Assembly (NCBI GenBank): GCA_007570785.1
Contig: ML660777.1
Coordinates: 8,201,166-8,265,165, forward strand
Source of the DNA: Antilocapra americana
Taxonomy: Eukaryota > Chordata > Mammalia > Artiodactyla > Antilocapridae
Reading direction: 5' to 3'
DNA: 64,000 bases
Made by a program: the position numbers and the translations under genes. Position 1 is the first letter of the stretch. Each line of letters starts with the position of its first letter. Positions 10,474 through 22,102 of this stretch are shown here, piece after piece. Below the pieces are notes generated by a model that had not been told where the DNA came from, did not search any database, and saw only the letters and a list, made by a program, of their open reading frames with translations.

Positions 10474-11384
10474 TGTTAACTGATAGGAACCACACCAGAA
10501 CCAGAACTATTCCTAATTTCTACTGCATGAAAACTTGAGCAAAAGGGATGGTTTTGGAGTTGACATTTAAATGAAAACAAATTCTGTGTATTTCTGTTTG
10601 TCTCCTACTTTCTAAAGAAAAAGAAAAAATCAGCACATGACTTTGTCTTTCTTTAATAAGTTAGAGAACAATGTATAAAAAATAGTTTTCTAATATAATT
10701 TTAAACCTAATTAGTTAAAAATTCAATATGCCTTACCTAGGATCTGGTAAGTAAATAAATTTACACCTTTAAAATGAAGGTGCATAATAGGAAGTTAAAG
10801 GGAATTTTATTAGCCACTAAATGTTATATCCTCTAAAGAAACCAACTATGTATCCTGATTCTCTTACATAAAATAGAAAAAAAATTCCAAGGTCTAAGTG
10901 AAAACTGAGATGCTTGAATATGAATTTAGACAATGCAACTCAGCAAAAAGAACCCTGCACATAGAATCAGAGATCTAGATTTTCTTTTGTCATTCTCAAG
11001 GTCACAAAGAACGTTCCATAGCAAATGTAATTTGGCTTCTCCAGAGCTTCTAGCTTCTCAATTGCACAATGATGGAATTCTCACTTGATCTTTCCTGTCT
11101 GAATCTATAGTGTTTAATGAGGCACAGGGGAGATGAGGAAATAAATTACTCTCCATTCATCATTCATTTATTCACTAACACAAATATTCATTCATTTTTT
11201 TTTCACCAAACATTACTGAGAAAAGTATATTTGTTTAAAGATTAATAAAACACTTTCCAGAGACACATATGCAAATATATATATCCCATTAAAAACTGTA
11301 CAAAGGACAGAACAAACTAAGTCTGAAGCAATTACAGGTTGCTACTTTGCAACTTAACTCAATGTCTGGAATATGGTATTTATT
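10474..11384. other. No gene recognised
   Basis: AT-rich DNA with no coding potential. The stretch at 11155-11215, rich in ATTCATT repeats, resembles the tail end of an L2 or MIR element but is too short to assign. Confidence 0.4.
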
Positions 11385-11660
11385 TATTCTTTAATTTCAT
11401 AAGTAAAGCAAGCATCTCTTGAGCAACAAATTTATGACAGGCACTGGGTCATGTAGAGGGAGACAAAAAAGACTGCAAGCAGACTATTGTCATTAAGAGT
11501 TTATGGGCTATCACTAATAACAGCGCGTTATACATTTTGGCATAGATTGCTGTAGAGACACAGAGTTAATCATCCAACCCAAAACAGAATTTAGAGGTTG
11601 GGAAAGACATGACAAATATTTGCAATTTATGTTTGGCCAGACAAGATTAGGAAAGAGTGT
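11385..11660 (-). mobile_element. L2 3' end fragment
   Basis: The block around 11425-11480, with GACAGGCACTGGGTCATG followed by a purine-rich segment and AGAGTTTATGGGC, follows the order of the L2 3' end in antisense orientation. Diverged, so moderate confidence. Confidence 0.5.
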
Positions 11661-11774
11661 AGAGATCTCAGTTTCCCCTATAATAACACTTACACTTTCC
11701 TCGGAGACTCTTTGTCAGTCTTATAAAACAATGGTCCAAGGAGTGTTCCACCCAAAACTCTGCTGATTAGATAT

Positions 11775-13398
11775 AATGCCTTCAGTTCAGTTGAATCACT
11801 CAGTAATGTCAGACTTTTTGCAACCCCATGGATTGCAGAATGCCAGGCTTCCCTGTCCCTCACCAACTCCTAGAGCTTGCTCAAACGTATATCCATAGAG
11901 TCAGCAATGTCATCCAACCACTTCATCCTCTGTGTTCCCATTCTCCTCCTGCCTTCAATCTTTCCCAGAATCAGGGTCTTTTCAAATGAGTCAGTTCTTT
12001 GCATCAGGAGGCCAAAATATTGGAGCTTCAGCTTCAACATCAGTCTTTCCAATGAATATTCAGGATTGATTTCCTTTAGGATTGACTGGTTTGATCACCT
12101 TGCTGTCCAAGGAACTCTCAAGAGACGTATCCAACACCGCAGTTCAAAAGCATCAATTCCTTGGTGCTTTCTTTATGGTCCAACTCTTACATCCATACAT
12201 GACTACTAGAAAAACCATAGCTTTGACTAAATGGACCTTTGTTGGCAAAGTAATGTCTATGCTTTTTAATATGCTGTCTAGGTTGGTCATAGCTTTTCTT
12301 CCAAGAAGCAAGCATCTTTCAATTTCATGGCTGCAATCATCATCTGCAGTGTTTTTGGAGCCCCCCCCCCAAAAAAAAAGTCTGACACTGTTTCTCCATC
12401 TATTTACCATGAAGTGATGAGACCGGATACCACGATCTTAGTTTTCTGAATGTAGAGTTTTAAGTCAACTTTCTCACTCTCCTTTTTCACTTTGATCAAG
12501 AGGCTTTTTAGTTTTACTTTGCTCTCTGCCATAGAGTAGTGTCATCTGCATATCTGAGGTTATTGATATTTCTCCCGGCAATCTTGATTCAGGCTTGTGC
12601 TTCATCCAGCCTGGCATTTCCAGTGATATACTCTGCATACAAGTTAAATAAGCAGGGTGACAATAGACAGCCTTGACACACTCCTTTCCTGATTTGGAAC
12701 CAGTCTGTTGTTCCATGTCCAGTTCTAACTCTTGCTTCCTGACCTGCATACAGATTTCTCAGGAGGCAGGTAAGGAAGTTTGGTAGCCCCATCTCTTACA
12801 GAATTTTCCACAGTCTCTTGTGATCCATACAGTCAAAGGATTTGGTGTGGTCAACAAAGCAGTAGATATTCTTCTGGAACTCTCTTATTTTTTCTATGAT
12901 CCAGCGGATGTTTGCAATTTGATCTCTGCTTCCTCTGCCTTTTCTAAATTCAGCTTGAACATCTGGAAGTTCATAGTTCATGTACTGTTGAAGCCTAGCA
13001 TGGAGACTTTTGAGCATTACTTTGCTAGCATGTGAGATGAGTGCAATTATGCGATACTTTGAATATCCTTGGGCATTGCCTTTCTTTGGGATTGAAATGA
13101 AAGCTAACCTTTTACAGTTCTGTGGCCACTGCTGTGTTTTCTAAATTTGCTGGCATATTAAATGCAGCACATTCTCAGCATCATCTTTTAGGATTTGAAA
13201 TAGCTCAACTGGAATTCCATCACCTCCACTAGCTTTGTTCATAGTGATGTTTCCTAAGGCCCACTTGACTTTGCATCCCAGGATGTCTGGCTCTAGGTGG
13301 GTGATCACATCATTGTGGTTCTCTGGGTCCTGAAGGTCTTTTTTGTATAGTTCTTCTGCATATTTTAGGGACCTCGTCTTAATATCTTCTGAAGCTTA
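11775..13398 (-). mobile_element. BovB LINE, 1.6 kb, 5'-truncated
   Basis: Antisense BovB. It starts at the element's 3' end (TTCAGTTCAGTTGAATCACTC, 11780-11800) and runs through ORF2 to the region between endonuclease and reverse transcriptase, near 13395. It aligns over its whole length with the antisense BovB at 50855-52443. Divergence and a C9A9 tract at 12361-12379 mark it as an old or damaged copy. Confidence 0.93.
11870..13017 (-). pseudogene. BovB ORF2 remnant (reverse transcriptase), broken
   Basis: Minus-strand frames at 12796-13017, 12589-12792, 12474-12749, 12153-12410 and 11870-12052 are consecutive ORF2 pieces in shifting frames. The first contains the IANIRWIIEK segment and the DHTKSFDCMDH block. 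The second has the GVCQGCLLSPCLF block. The YADD codons lie near 12544-12560. At least three frameshifts separate them, one near the homopolymer at 12361-12379, so it cannot make protein. Confidence 0.88.
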
Positions 13399-14514
13399 TT
13401 AGTGCATGCGACGCTCCTTGCCACCTTGACTTTTCAAAAGTAAGCATATTATCCCGACATGTGCTCCAGCAGCCCAGTTTTCTAATTGATTCTATGATTT
13501 GCTAAGAACAAAATTAATTCACATAGAATTGCCCTCAAGATTTGCACAGATATCGCCAAATAGAAACTGGCCTTGAATCTATTAGAGTGTAGACTAGGAA
13601 GTGCTGGAATCTACCCTGTTCCCTCATTTGACCTTTTGAAGGTCAAATGGATGAAAGTAGAACCAGGAGATGGAGTGGGCCGGGGGTAGGTGATAGCAAC
13701 ACACAAGAAACACTTGATAAATAAGGTGCAGATACCTGGAGAACTCAGGAGCATGCACAAGACAATTCTTTCTTTCCATAAATATTAGAAACAAAATGAC
13801 TTCAGAGGATAAAAGTAAGATTGTGGTACAAAAAAATTTTGGATAGGAGAGTGACAATGTTATTTTTGAAGCAGAACTGTTCTTTCACTATGTAATGAAT
13901 GAAATGAAAGAAGACGGCAGACAGGTAAATGAGTTAAGGTGCTGTTGATGTCATCTAGGAAAGAAAAATGAGAGTCAAACTGAAGTGGAAAAAAAAGAGA
14001 AGAGAAGAGGAGAATTGGCCAATATCACTGAGATAGAATTAGCAGGATATAGGAATTGAGAATGATAGGAATACAGACTGAATTCCAAGTTGTCTCTTGA
14101 GAGGAAGAATGAATAATAAGATCAATCACCAAACTAGGAAGTACAAGAAAAGGAGCAAGCTTGGGTGAAAAAGATATTGAGTTCTGTTTCAATCACATTA
14201 AACTTTAAGTACTTTGACTTATGCTAGTGAAAAGACTCAATAGGTAATTTAAAAGTTGTTGCAGGTGAGGTCTTGAAATCTTTTACAAATAAGCTGTAAA
14301 TAGCCATGTATATACATGAGTTAAAGGGAGTGAGTATTATAGGATAAATGTTAACAATGTGACTCAAGAAAAAAGAATAATAAAATATAATCATAGAGGT
14401 AAGAGAACTTTGAATCCTGAAAATTGAGAATGAGAATGAGAATTTCTCATTCTCATTCCCAGAATGAGAATCCTGGGAATTGAGAATGAATCAAGGAGGG
14501 TATAATTAACACTA
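13399..14514. other. No gene; short palindromes
   Basis: About 1.1 kb without a gene. It holds a small perfect palindrome (13625-13649), a GA-rich patch near 13988-14012 and the striking inverted repeat at 14428-14458. No family recognised. Confidence 0.45.
14428..14458. repeat. Perfect inverted repeat, 15-bp arms
   Basis: The left arm is 14428-14442 (GAATGAGAATGAGAA), the right arm 14444-14458 is its exact reverse complement, with one base between. Related GAGAATGA words recur at 14463-14488. Confidence 0.97.
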
Positions 14515-14600
14515 ACACACGTATACCCATGGTGGATCCATGTCAATGTATGGCAAAATCAACACAATAATGTAAATAAATAAATAAATAAACAAATATT
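14515..14600 (+). mobile_element. Very short L1 3' end
   Basis: The words CCCATGGTGGATCCATGTCA and TGTATGGCAAAATCAACACAA match the L1 3' terminus seen at 1000-1040, followed by an AAAT-rich tail (14572-14594). It is an extreme 5' truncation of about 60 bases plus tail. Confidence 0.7.
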
Positions 14601-15234
14601 TTAAAATGTAGAATTTTTTTAAAAGATAAATAATTTACTATTATTGTATTTTCAATAAAGATGTTTTTGGCACTCCTGATGAAAACTATTTTAATGAATA
14701 GACTTTTTCCCACTAGATTCAGAACTACAGGTGGAATAAGGAAAATGGAAACTTTGAAAATAGATCAGTAGTTCAATAAAGCTGGCAGTGAAATGACAGA
14801 AGTGGATGGTAGTGTCCTGAGGGTGTAGGACAGAATGCTTTGGTTTAGGATTTTTGCTTTTTTGCCAGTTAATGTGGGAGATAATTATACTTTTATACTG
14901 CCTGGGAAGATCCAGCATGAAAAAATATAGTTTGAAATATGGGAAAAAAAGGATGTAGCTGATATAGTAAAGTCCCTGTTGAAGCAGGAGAGAATGAACT
15001 CTAAAACCAGAGATAAGAGGGAGGAAGTAAGAATGGAAAACAGGTGTGGAGCTGGGTTCAACTGAGTGACCTGGGCCTGGGGTTGGTGGTGGGATGGTGT
15101 TGATATGGCTTGATAAAGATATGGAGAGTTGGAGAGGTATACCAACACAGGGAACTGAAGATAGTTCCTGTCCAATGAATGAATTTAATGAGTGAATGAA
15201 TGAAAAAAATAAAGAAGTTCTATTTGAACTGAAA
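14601..15234. other. No gene; long chance frame on minus strand
   Basis: A 203-codon minus-strand open frame (14691-15302) covers this stretch. It lacks any motif, signal or domain that I recognise, is rich in Ser/Phe/His/Leu, and runs into L2-like sequence. I do not call it a gene. Confidence 0.5.
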
Positions 15235-15650
15235 ATCTGGGGACAACAAGTGTTCTGCAAGTGAATGAAGAGCATTTTAGGCAAATGTAAGAGTGTATGC
15301 AAAGATGCAGAAGAGTAACAGACTTTCCCTATTTCTACCCAACAGTGGGATGTACAGAGTTGAGTGTCCTTTAGGATAATGATGGAAAATAAACTTGAGG
15401 AAAGTTTTTAGAGATATATTGTTTGCATTCAAAATGAGATAGTACATATTTTAATCTGTTCTAAAGAATCTTTATGTAGAAGAGGGACTGTGTCAGATTT
15501 CTTTTTAGAAATGTCGTACTAGAAGCTAGGCAAAAACTGATTAGTTGCATTGGAGGAAAAAAAGTTAGATTCCCAAGGTGTTTTTGAGATAGAATCTACT
15601 TTTGATAACTGAACAAATATGTCATGAAGAAAGGGAACAGTAGAGCATAA
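15235..15650 (-). mobile_element. L2 LINE fragment (probable)
   Basis: The block at about 15255-15310, with GAAGAGCATTTTAGGCAAATG followed by GCAAAGATGCAG, matches the antisense of the conserved L2 3' segment that encodes the last ORF residues. The rest is diverged. Confidence 0.45.
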
Positions 15651-15828
15651 CTATAACAGAAGAAAGAGACATATTGAAGGTATGTATTAAACCAAGACTC
15701 TCTCTAAAGCCCACCTGGTTTTTCACTTCTCTGTTCAAGTGAAAATATACTTATTATAGTCAATTCACTATGGAAAACTAGTGTGTATATACCACATATT
15801 TTTAATGCTTCTTTCTTTCTCTTTTCTC

Positions 15829-15945
15829 TTTTGAAGACAATTGCTTTACAATGTTGTGGTAGTTTCTGCTTTATAACAACATGAATCAGCTGTAAGTATA
15901 CAAATACTCTCTCCTACATGAGCCTCCCTCCCACATATTTAAAGA
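15829..15945 (-). mobile_element. L1 3' UTR fragment
   Basis: A short antisense L1 3' end: ACAATTGCTTTACAATGTTG, then the ACATGAATCAGCTGTAAGTA block and the CCTCCCTCCCACA block. It parallels the start of the larger copy at 35283. Confidence 0.72.
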
Positions 15946-16431
15946 TAATTTTGTGTCCATGATCTTCTAGATACTCTAGAAAGGACTGAATACATGAATA
16001 AATCTCAATTCCTGCGCCCCCCAAACATTTTCATAACCTTCTGGGAAAAACAGTGAATACATACAAATGAAATGATGCAGTCTTAGAAATATGCATATTG
16101 TGGTGTAGAGAAAAAAGAGTGCCTCGTTGCTCTGTGCATGAGGAAAGATTTCACAAAGATGAATTTGAAGGATAGCTTAGAGAATAAGTTGTCATTTTTA
16201 TAGGCAGATGAAGAGAAGATATGCTAAGAAGAGTAGCAAGGGGTGTAGACATCTCAGTAGAACAGAAAAATTCCTTCAAAGGCAAAGAGAGCAAGCTTTT
16301 GGAAGATTTATTTATAAGGAAATACCAGGGTGTGAACCTGAATGAGCAATATGTATCAACACAAAGAGTTTTAAATGCCATATCATTGTCTTTTTTCCCT
16401 ATGATGATTAAAATGATGATATTGCATGTAC
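15946..16431. other. No gene recognised
   Basis: Two overlapping 76-codon frames on opposite strands (16151-16381 and 16221-16451) have no recognisable content. No repeat identified. Confidence 0.4.
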
Positions 16432-16628
16432 AGCCGCTTCATCGTGTCTGACTCTTTGAAACCCATGGACTGTAGCCTGCCAGGCTTTTCTGTCCATGGA
16501 ATTTTTCTGGCAAGAATACTGGAGTGGGTTGTGATTTCCTCCTATAGGGGATCTTCCCAATCCAGGGGTCAAACCTGAATCTCCTGCTTGACAGGTGGAT
16601 TCTTTACCTCTGAGTGCCTCTGGAATCC
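16432..16628 (-). mobile_element. Bov-tA SINE
   Basis: An antisense Bov-tA with body (CATGGACTGTAGCCTGCCAG near 16465), then the tRNA-like head with box-B-like GGGGTCAAACCTGAATCTCC near 16565. Moderately diverged. Confidence 0.92.
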
Positions 16629-16654
16629 TAGTGATGGTACTAGGGCTAAAATTA

Positions 16655-16900
16655 ATATTTATCATGTACTTACCATGTGCCAACTGTTGTGATAGCTTAG
16701 ATTTATAGAGACTAATTCATTTTTTTCTCCCAGTCAAAATCTATAAGCCCAGTATTAATACTGTTTTGCATATTAGGAAAAAGAGGGTCAGAGAGGTTAA
16801 ATAGATTGCCCAGATTCACCAGCTTATAAGTGGAGAAGCCAGCATTCAAATCTAAGTTGTTTACCTCTGTACTGTTAACCACTCAATCAGACTGCCCCTG
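16655..16900 (-). mobile_element. MIR SINE
   Basis: Antisense MIR showing the CCATGTGCCAACTGTTGTGA block, then the conserved core TCAGAGAGGTTAAATAGATTGCCCAGATTC-type segment at 16790-16820, then an antisense tRNA-like end. A clear, fairly complete copy. Confidence 0.82.
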
Positions 16901-16959
16901 ACAGATTGGGGGAAACTTTAAGGATGATGAAATTGACTTGCTTATTGCAAATGATATCT

Positions 16960-17560
16960 CTGCAGTTGGGAAAATGGCTTAAATATCAGGAACTGATTAT
17001 TAGAAAGCTGCTGTAGTGTTTCAGGCAGCAAAGTAAGTACGGTCATGACAGTGAGGATAAAGGATGGTCAGGATAAAGGACATGATAAAGGACAGATTTG
17101 AGACCAGAATTGTCAGAACCTGCCAATTGATTGGCACACTGAAAGGAAAAAAGGATGATAAAAATAAGGTGTCAAAGAAGAGAAAAAATAGATGTGGTTA
17201 AGTAGGAGCAGATGGATAATTTGAAACGTACTATCTGTGACTGGTCTGTTAGATACCCAAGCAAAACTCAGTAGTTCACAAATATACTTACAGGGTGAAT
17301 CTCTTTGACATAAGAGAATGGATAGGGCTTTACATGGAGATTCAGTAGTCATCAAGGTAGAACAGATATTTAATGATATGAGTGCAGACAATCTTATATA
17401 GAAGTGTGAAGAATATAAAGAGAGCTAAATATAGATCACTTGGGGGATAGCTGACAGAATGATGGGTGAATTAGACTTGTAAGAAAAATAAAAGTTTAGA
17501 AAGAACATCAGAAGAGAGCTATGTCCCAGAAACAGAATAGTAAGAGGAAAAGTTTGATGG
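16960..17560 (-). mobile_element. L2 LINE fragment
   Basis: Antisense L2 ORF region. Recognisable blocks in order: GCTGTAGTGTTTCAGGCAGC near 17010, GTCTGTTAGATACCCAAGC near 17247-17265, and GATTCAGTAGTCATCA near 17339. The same order occurs in sense orientation at 42465-43075. No open frame survives. Confidence 0.55.
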
Positions 17561-17938
17561 ATTGAGGTCTAAGGTTATAGGATTCCTGAATAGCATCCTG
17601 TAAAATTGACAATTGTATCACCAATTAAGAGATCTCCTGAAAGGCACTAGATGGAGATCCCTGCAGTCCTCAGCTACCAAGCTATCTTGCTTGAGCAGCT
17701 CAGTGCTGTTGATGCTGGTAGTTGGCTGAGGGATGCACAGAGATGACAGCTCTCGACTCTCAGACTACGTTCCCTTCTGACCTTGCCCCCAGATGGAGCT
17801 ATGTGCTCATCAGTAGAGTTATAAAATAGTGTGGAAAGAGAGATTCTTTTTAACTAAGACCATTCAAAAATTTGTCAAGGCAGCATTTTTCTTCAGAGGT
17901 AAAATGTCTCTTTTCTATCATAAGGTGACAAATATTGA
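17561..17938. other. No gene recognised
   Basis: About 380 bases of mixed composition with no repeat I can name. Confidence 0.4.
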
Positions 17939-17965
17939 GTTGGCTAAAAGTTTGTTCATATTTTT
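17939..17965 (+). mobile_element. Left terminus of mariner-like element
   Basis: The sequence GTTGGCTAAAAGTTTGTTCA followed by ATTTTT resembles the terminal inverted repeat of ruminant mariner elements. Its reverse complement matches 20263-20291 with few mismatches and one small indel. Between the two lies the L1 at 17966-20262, so the L1 seems to have inserted into a short mariner copy. Confidence 0.65.
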
Positions 17966-20262
17966 CTTTTATTTATTTATTTATTTATTTATTTTTTATT
18001 GTGTTGGTTTTGCCATACAATGACATGAAACCGCCATGGGTTTACATATGCTCCCCCTCCAGAACCCCCCTCCCTCCTCCCTCCTGATTCCCTCCCCCTG
18101 GGACATCTCAGTGCACCAGCCCTGAGCATCAACCCTGGCCTGGCAGTTGATTTCACATATGATAATTAACATGTTTCAATGCCATTCTCCCATATCATCC
18201 CACCCTTGCCCTCTTCCATAGAGTCCATGAGTCTGTTCTATACATCTGCGTTCCTTTTGCTGTCTGGCATGCAGGGTTCTCGTTACCATCTTTCTAAATT
18301 CCATATGTATGCGTTAGTGTACTGTATTGTTGTTTTTCCTTCTGGTTTACTTCACTCTGGATAATAGGCTCCAGTTCCGTCCACCTGAGTAGAACTGCTT
18401 CAAATGAATTTTTTTTTAATGCTGAGTAATATTCCATTGTGTATATGTACCAAAAATTGCTTATCCATTCGTCAGTTGATGGGCATCTAGGTTGCTTCCA
18501 TGTCCTGGCTATTGTAAACAATGCGGTGATGAACATTGGGGTACACGTGGCTCTTTCAATTCTGGTTTCCTTGGTGTGTATGCCCAGCAGTGGGATTGGT
18601 GGGTCATATGGCAGGTCTATTTGCAGTTTTTTAAGGAACCTCCACACTGTTTTCCATAGTGGCTGTACTAATTTGCATTCCCACCAACAGTGTAAGAGGG
18701 TTCCCTTTTCTCCACATCCTCTCCAGCATTTATTTCTTGTAGATTTTTGGATGGCAGCCATTCTGACTGGTGTAAAGTGGTACCTCATTGTGGTTTTGAT
18801 TTGCATTTCTCTGATAATGAGTGATGTTGAGCATCTTTTCATGTGTTTGTTAGCCATTTTTATGTCTTCTTTGGAAAAGTGTCTGTTAAGTTCTTTGGCC
18901 CACTTTTTGATTGGGTCGTTTATTTTCCTAGAATGGAGCTGCAGGAGTTGCTTGTATATTTTTGAGATTAATTGTTTGTCCGTTGCTTCATTGGCTATTA
19001 TTTTCTCCCATTCTGAAGGCTGTCTTTTCACCTTGCTTATAGTTTCCTTTGTTATACAGAAGCTTTTAATTTTAATTAGGTCCCATTTGTTTATTCGTGT
19101 TTTTATTTCCAATATTCTGGGAGGTGGGTCATAGGAGATCCCGCTTTGGTTTATGTCGGAGAGTGTTTTGCCTATGTTATCCTCTAGGAGTTTTATAGTT
19201 TCTGGTCTTATGATTAGATCTTTGATCCATTTTGAGTTTATTTTTGTGTATGGTGTTAGAAAGTGTTCTAGTTTCTTTCTTTTACAAGTGGCTGTCCAGT
19301 TTTCCCAGCACCACTTGTTAAAGAGGTTGTCTTTTCTCCATTGTATATTCTTGCCTCCTTTGTCAAAGGTAAGGTGTCCATAGACACGTGGATTTATCTC
19401 TGGGCTTTCTATTTTGTTCCATTGATGTATATTTCTGTCTTTGTGCCAATACCAACCATACTGTCTTAATGACTGTGGATTTGTAGTATAGCCTAAAGTC
19501 AGGTAGGTTGATTCCTCCAGTTCCATTCTTCTTTCTCAAGATTGCTTTGGCTATACGAAGTTTTTTGTATTTCCATACAAATTGTGAAATTATTTGTTCT
19601 AATTCTCTATAAAATACCTCTGGTAGCTTGATAGGAATTGCATTGAATCTATAGATTGCTTTGGGTAGTACACTCATTTTCACTATATTGATTCTTCCAA
19701 TCCACGAACACGGTATATTTCTCCATCTATTTGTGTCCTCTTTGATTTCTTTCATCAGTGTTTTATAGTTCTCTATATACAAGTCTTTTGTTTCTTTAGG
19801 TAGAAATACTCCTAAGTATTTTATTCTTTTTGTTTCGATGGTGAATGGAATTGTTTCCTTAATTTCTCTTTCTGTTTTCTCAGTGTTAGTGTATAGGAAT
19901 GCCAGGGATTTCTGTGTGTTGGTTTTGTATCCTGAAACTTTACTATATTCACTGATTAGCTCTAGTAATTTTCTGGTAGAGTCTTTAGGGTTTTCTATGT
20001 AGAGGATCATGTCATCTGCAAACAGAGAGAGTTTTACTTCTTCTTTTCCAATCTGGATCCCTTTAATTTCTTTATCTGCTCTGATTGCTGTGGCCAAGAC
20101 TTCCAAAACTATGTTGAATAGTAGTGGTGAGAGTGGGCACCCTTGTCTTGTTCCTGACTTCAGGGGAAATGCTTTCAGTTTTTCGCCATTGAGGATAATG
20201 TTTGCTGTGGGTTTGTCAAATATAGCTTTTATTATGTTGAGGTATGTTCCTTCTATTCCTGC
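17966..20262 (-). mobile_element. L1 (artiodactyl), 2.3 kb, 5'-truncated
   Basis: Antisense L1. It starts with a T-rich tail that contains (TTTA)n at 17968-17996, then the 3' UTR with the conserved CCATGGGTTTACATATGCTC block (18035-18054), then about 1.9 kb of ORF2. It stops inside the reverse transcriptase region. This is one of the youngest-looking copies here, with long open stretches. Both flanks look like mariner ends. Confidence 0.93.
18294..20262 (-). pseudogene. L1 ORF2 remnant: end of reverse transcriptase and C-terminus
   Basis: ORF2 survives as two overlapping minus-strand frames: 19363-20106 (247 codons, open further upstream) and 18294-19526 (410 codons). The first has the reverse transcriptase active-site block FADDM at about 20006-20021 and the YLGVFLPKE block. 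The second has the C-terminal cysteine-rich motif CWRGCGEKG with a following His and Cys, near 18700-18735. The break between them is small: at 19449-19456 the word TGGT (minus strand) appears duplicated, a 4-base insertion relative to the expected frame. The endonuclease domain and the start of the reverse transcriptase are missing because of 5' truncation, so it cannot retrotranspose. Confidence 0.92.
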
Positions 20263-20291
20263 AAAACCTGAATGAACTCTTCAGTCAAACC
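20263..20291 (-). mobile_element. Right terminus of mariner-like element
   Basis: AAAACCTGAATGAACTCTTC and the next nine bases are an imperfect reverse complement of 17939-17965. A stretch of mariner-like ends immediately outside an L1 is best read as an interrupted short, non-coding mariner. Confidence 0.62.
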
Positions 20292-21385
20292 AATGCAAAG
20301 TAAATGAAAGCCTACTCTGTGCTTTATACTGAGAAATACCTTCTGGAATCACCTTCTGATTAAGAAGTTCTCAAAAGATATTGATAACCTGTTCAATATT
20401 TTCCCATATTTAAATTACTTAGAATAAAACCAATACAATCTCCCATCTAACATTTAATCAATGAGAATATACAACTTCATGGAAAGTTTTTGAAATGCCT
20501 TTTTTTTTTTTTTCTCACTGCAATGGAAGAAAGTGCAATTGTAAAATGGCATTTGTTTCTACAAACCAAACAAGAATTCGGTTTTCTTTGTTCAAGGTCA
20601 TACATATCACTCAAATACATATTTGAATTAAGCAGGGTATACCAATACACTCATGCTTGATATTTGCAGACCCACACATGTATATTTAAAGAACTGAAGA
20701 ATTCAAAAAACATGGTGTATATATGAATATTTTTCAGAGCTATTAATGTTTCATGTGAAATTTTGATCTTAGACTATTTCTTTTATAATCAGTACTATCA
20801 GATTTCATATTTATGTCTTTCATTCCCTTTTTCTTACTTTGAAATAGTTGATATATTTACATGAAAATGACATCTTTGTTCCTTAGAAAATCATCTGTGG
20901 CTTATTCTCTGCCCAGAATTACAATAATCCTATATTTGTGACATCTTAATCACCTCCACAGCAACCAATTGTGAGGACAGAAGCAGAGGATTAAAGCTTC
21001 AAGTGGGAAATAAAAAGACAGAATTGATGAGCTCTTAAAAAACAGTGTTTTTTTTTTTAATAAATATCCTGAGGAATAAAAAGAGATTTTCAAACAAGTA
21101 CTATAAAAAATATAGAAAAAATACAACAGAACTGTTTATCAAAGTTTCCCTTGATATGTCATCAGGTCCTTTAGAACTGACAGTGCTGATCTAAATGTTT
21201 TGATAATAATGGAAGTGTTAACAGTGACAGGAATAAATAATAGCAAACACTCTCTACTATAACATTTCATTTTTACTGGTGTGATGTCACAAAGAAGAAA
21301 ATGAGGAGAAGAGGCTTAACTATTGAGACACTGGAAATAAGGCTCTAATAGATGTATTGGCAAAAGTCTTGTGGATATTAAAAAT

Positions 21386-21464
21386 AAAGAAAAAGGAGAA
21401 AAAAGAAGGAACAAAAGAGGAGAAGGAAAGGAAGGAGGAAGAGAAAACAGGAGAAGAGAAGGAG
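21386..21464. repeat. Homopurine tract, 79 bases
   Basis: 77 of 79 bases are A or G on the plus strand (C at 21412 and 21448). Such tracts can form triplex (H-DNA) structures. Likely a GA-rich low-complexity repeat. Confidence 0.95.
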
Positions 21465-22083
21465 TTCATTTACGACCCCTGACTGCAGTAATGACTGCAA
21501 ACATTTTTTGTGGGATATATATATATTGTGTAGTAAAGAAAATATTTTTAATATTATTTAAAAAGAAAATCTTAAAAATGATAGCAACTAGATCTTGATC
21601 TTTTGATGTTGGTCCTATTTCTTCCTATCATGAACAAACCAAAAAGAAAAAAAAAAAAAAACAGTCTATTTACAGAAGATAAATATGAGGCCTTGGAGCT
21701 AGATTTCTTAGCCTTGTCCTAGGGGAACAAGCCTTATTCACATAAACTTAACATAATTGATTGATCAAGAACAATATCTTTGCTCATTAAATATTTAAGT
21801 AAATTATGATATTACATTCCACTGTAATATCCATTATGAACGTGTATACAGTTGCAAAGTCCATAAATAGTTCAATTTTAATATTTGTTTTGATGTCTCT
21901 ATTATATTCTACAATTAAAGTAGAATATAAAATATATATAGCATCAAGAATCCAAGATATGTTCCCTAATTTATGGATATAAGATTTTCACTAATTTTCC
22001 AATGAGATACTCAAATAAGTGATGTTTTGTGCCACTTTCAATATGTGAAGTTCTAGAATATAGTTTAAACTGTAAAATGTTTT

Positions 22084-22102
22084 ATATATATATATATATA
22101 TC
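22084..22102. repeat. (TA)n microsatellite, short
   Basis: About nine TA units in AT-rich DNA. Confidence 0.9.

Noticed and set aside
14691..15302. 203-codon minus-strand open frame
   Set aside because: It has no domain, motif or splice context, overlaps L2-like DNA, and its composition is that of a chance frame in AT-rich sequence.
18439..19134. 231-codon plus-strand frame
   Set aside because: It is the antisense shadow of L1 ORF2, which is real on the minus strand.
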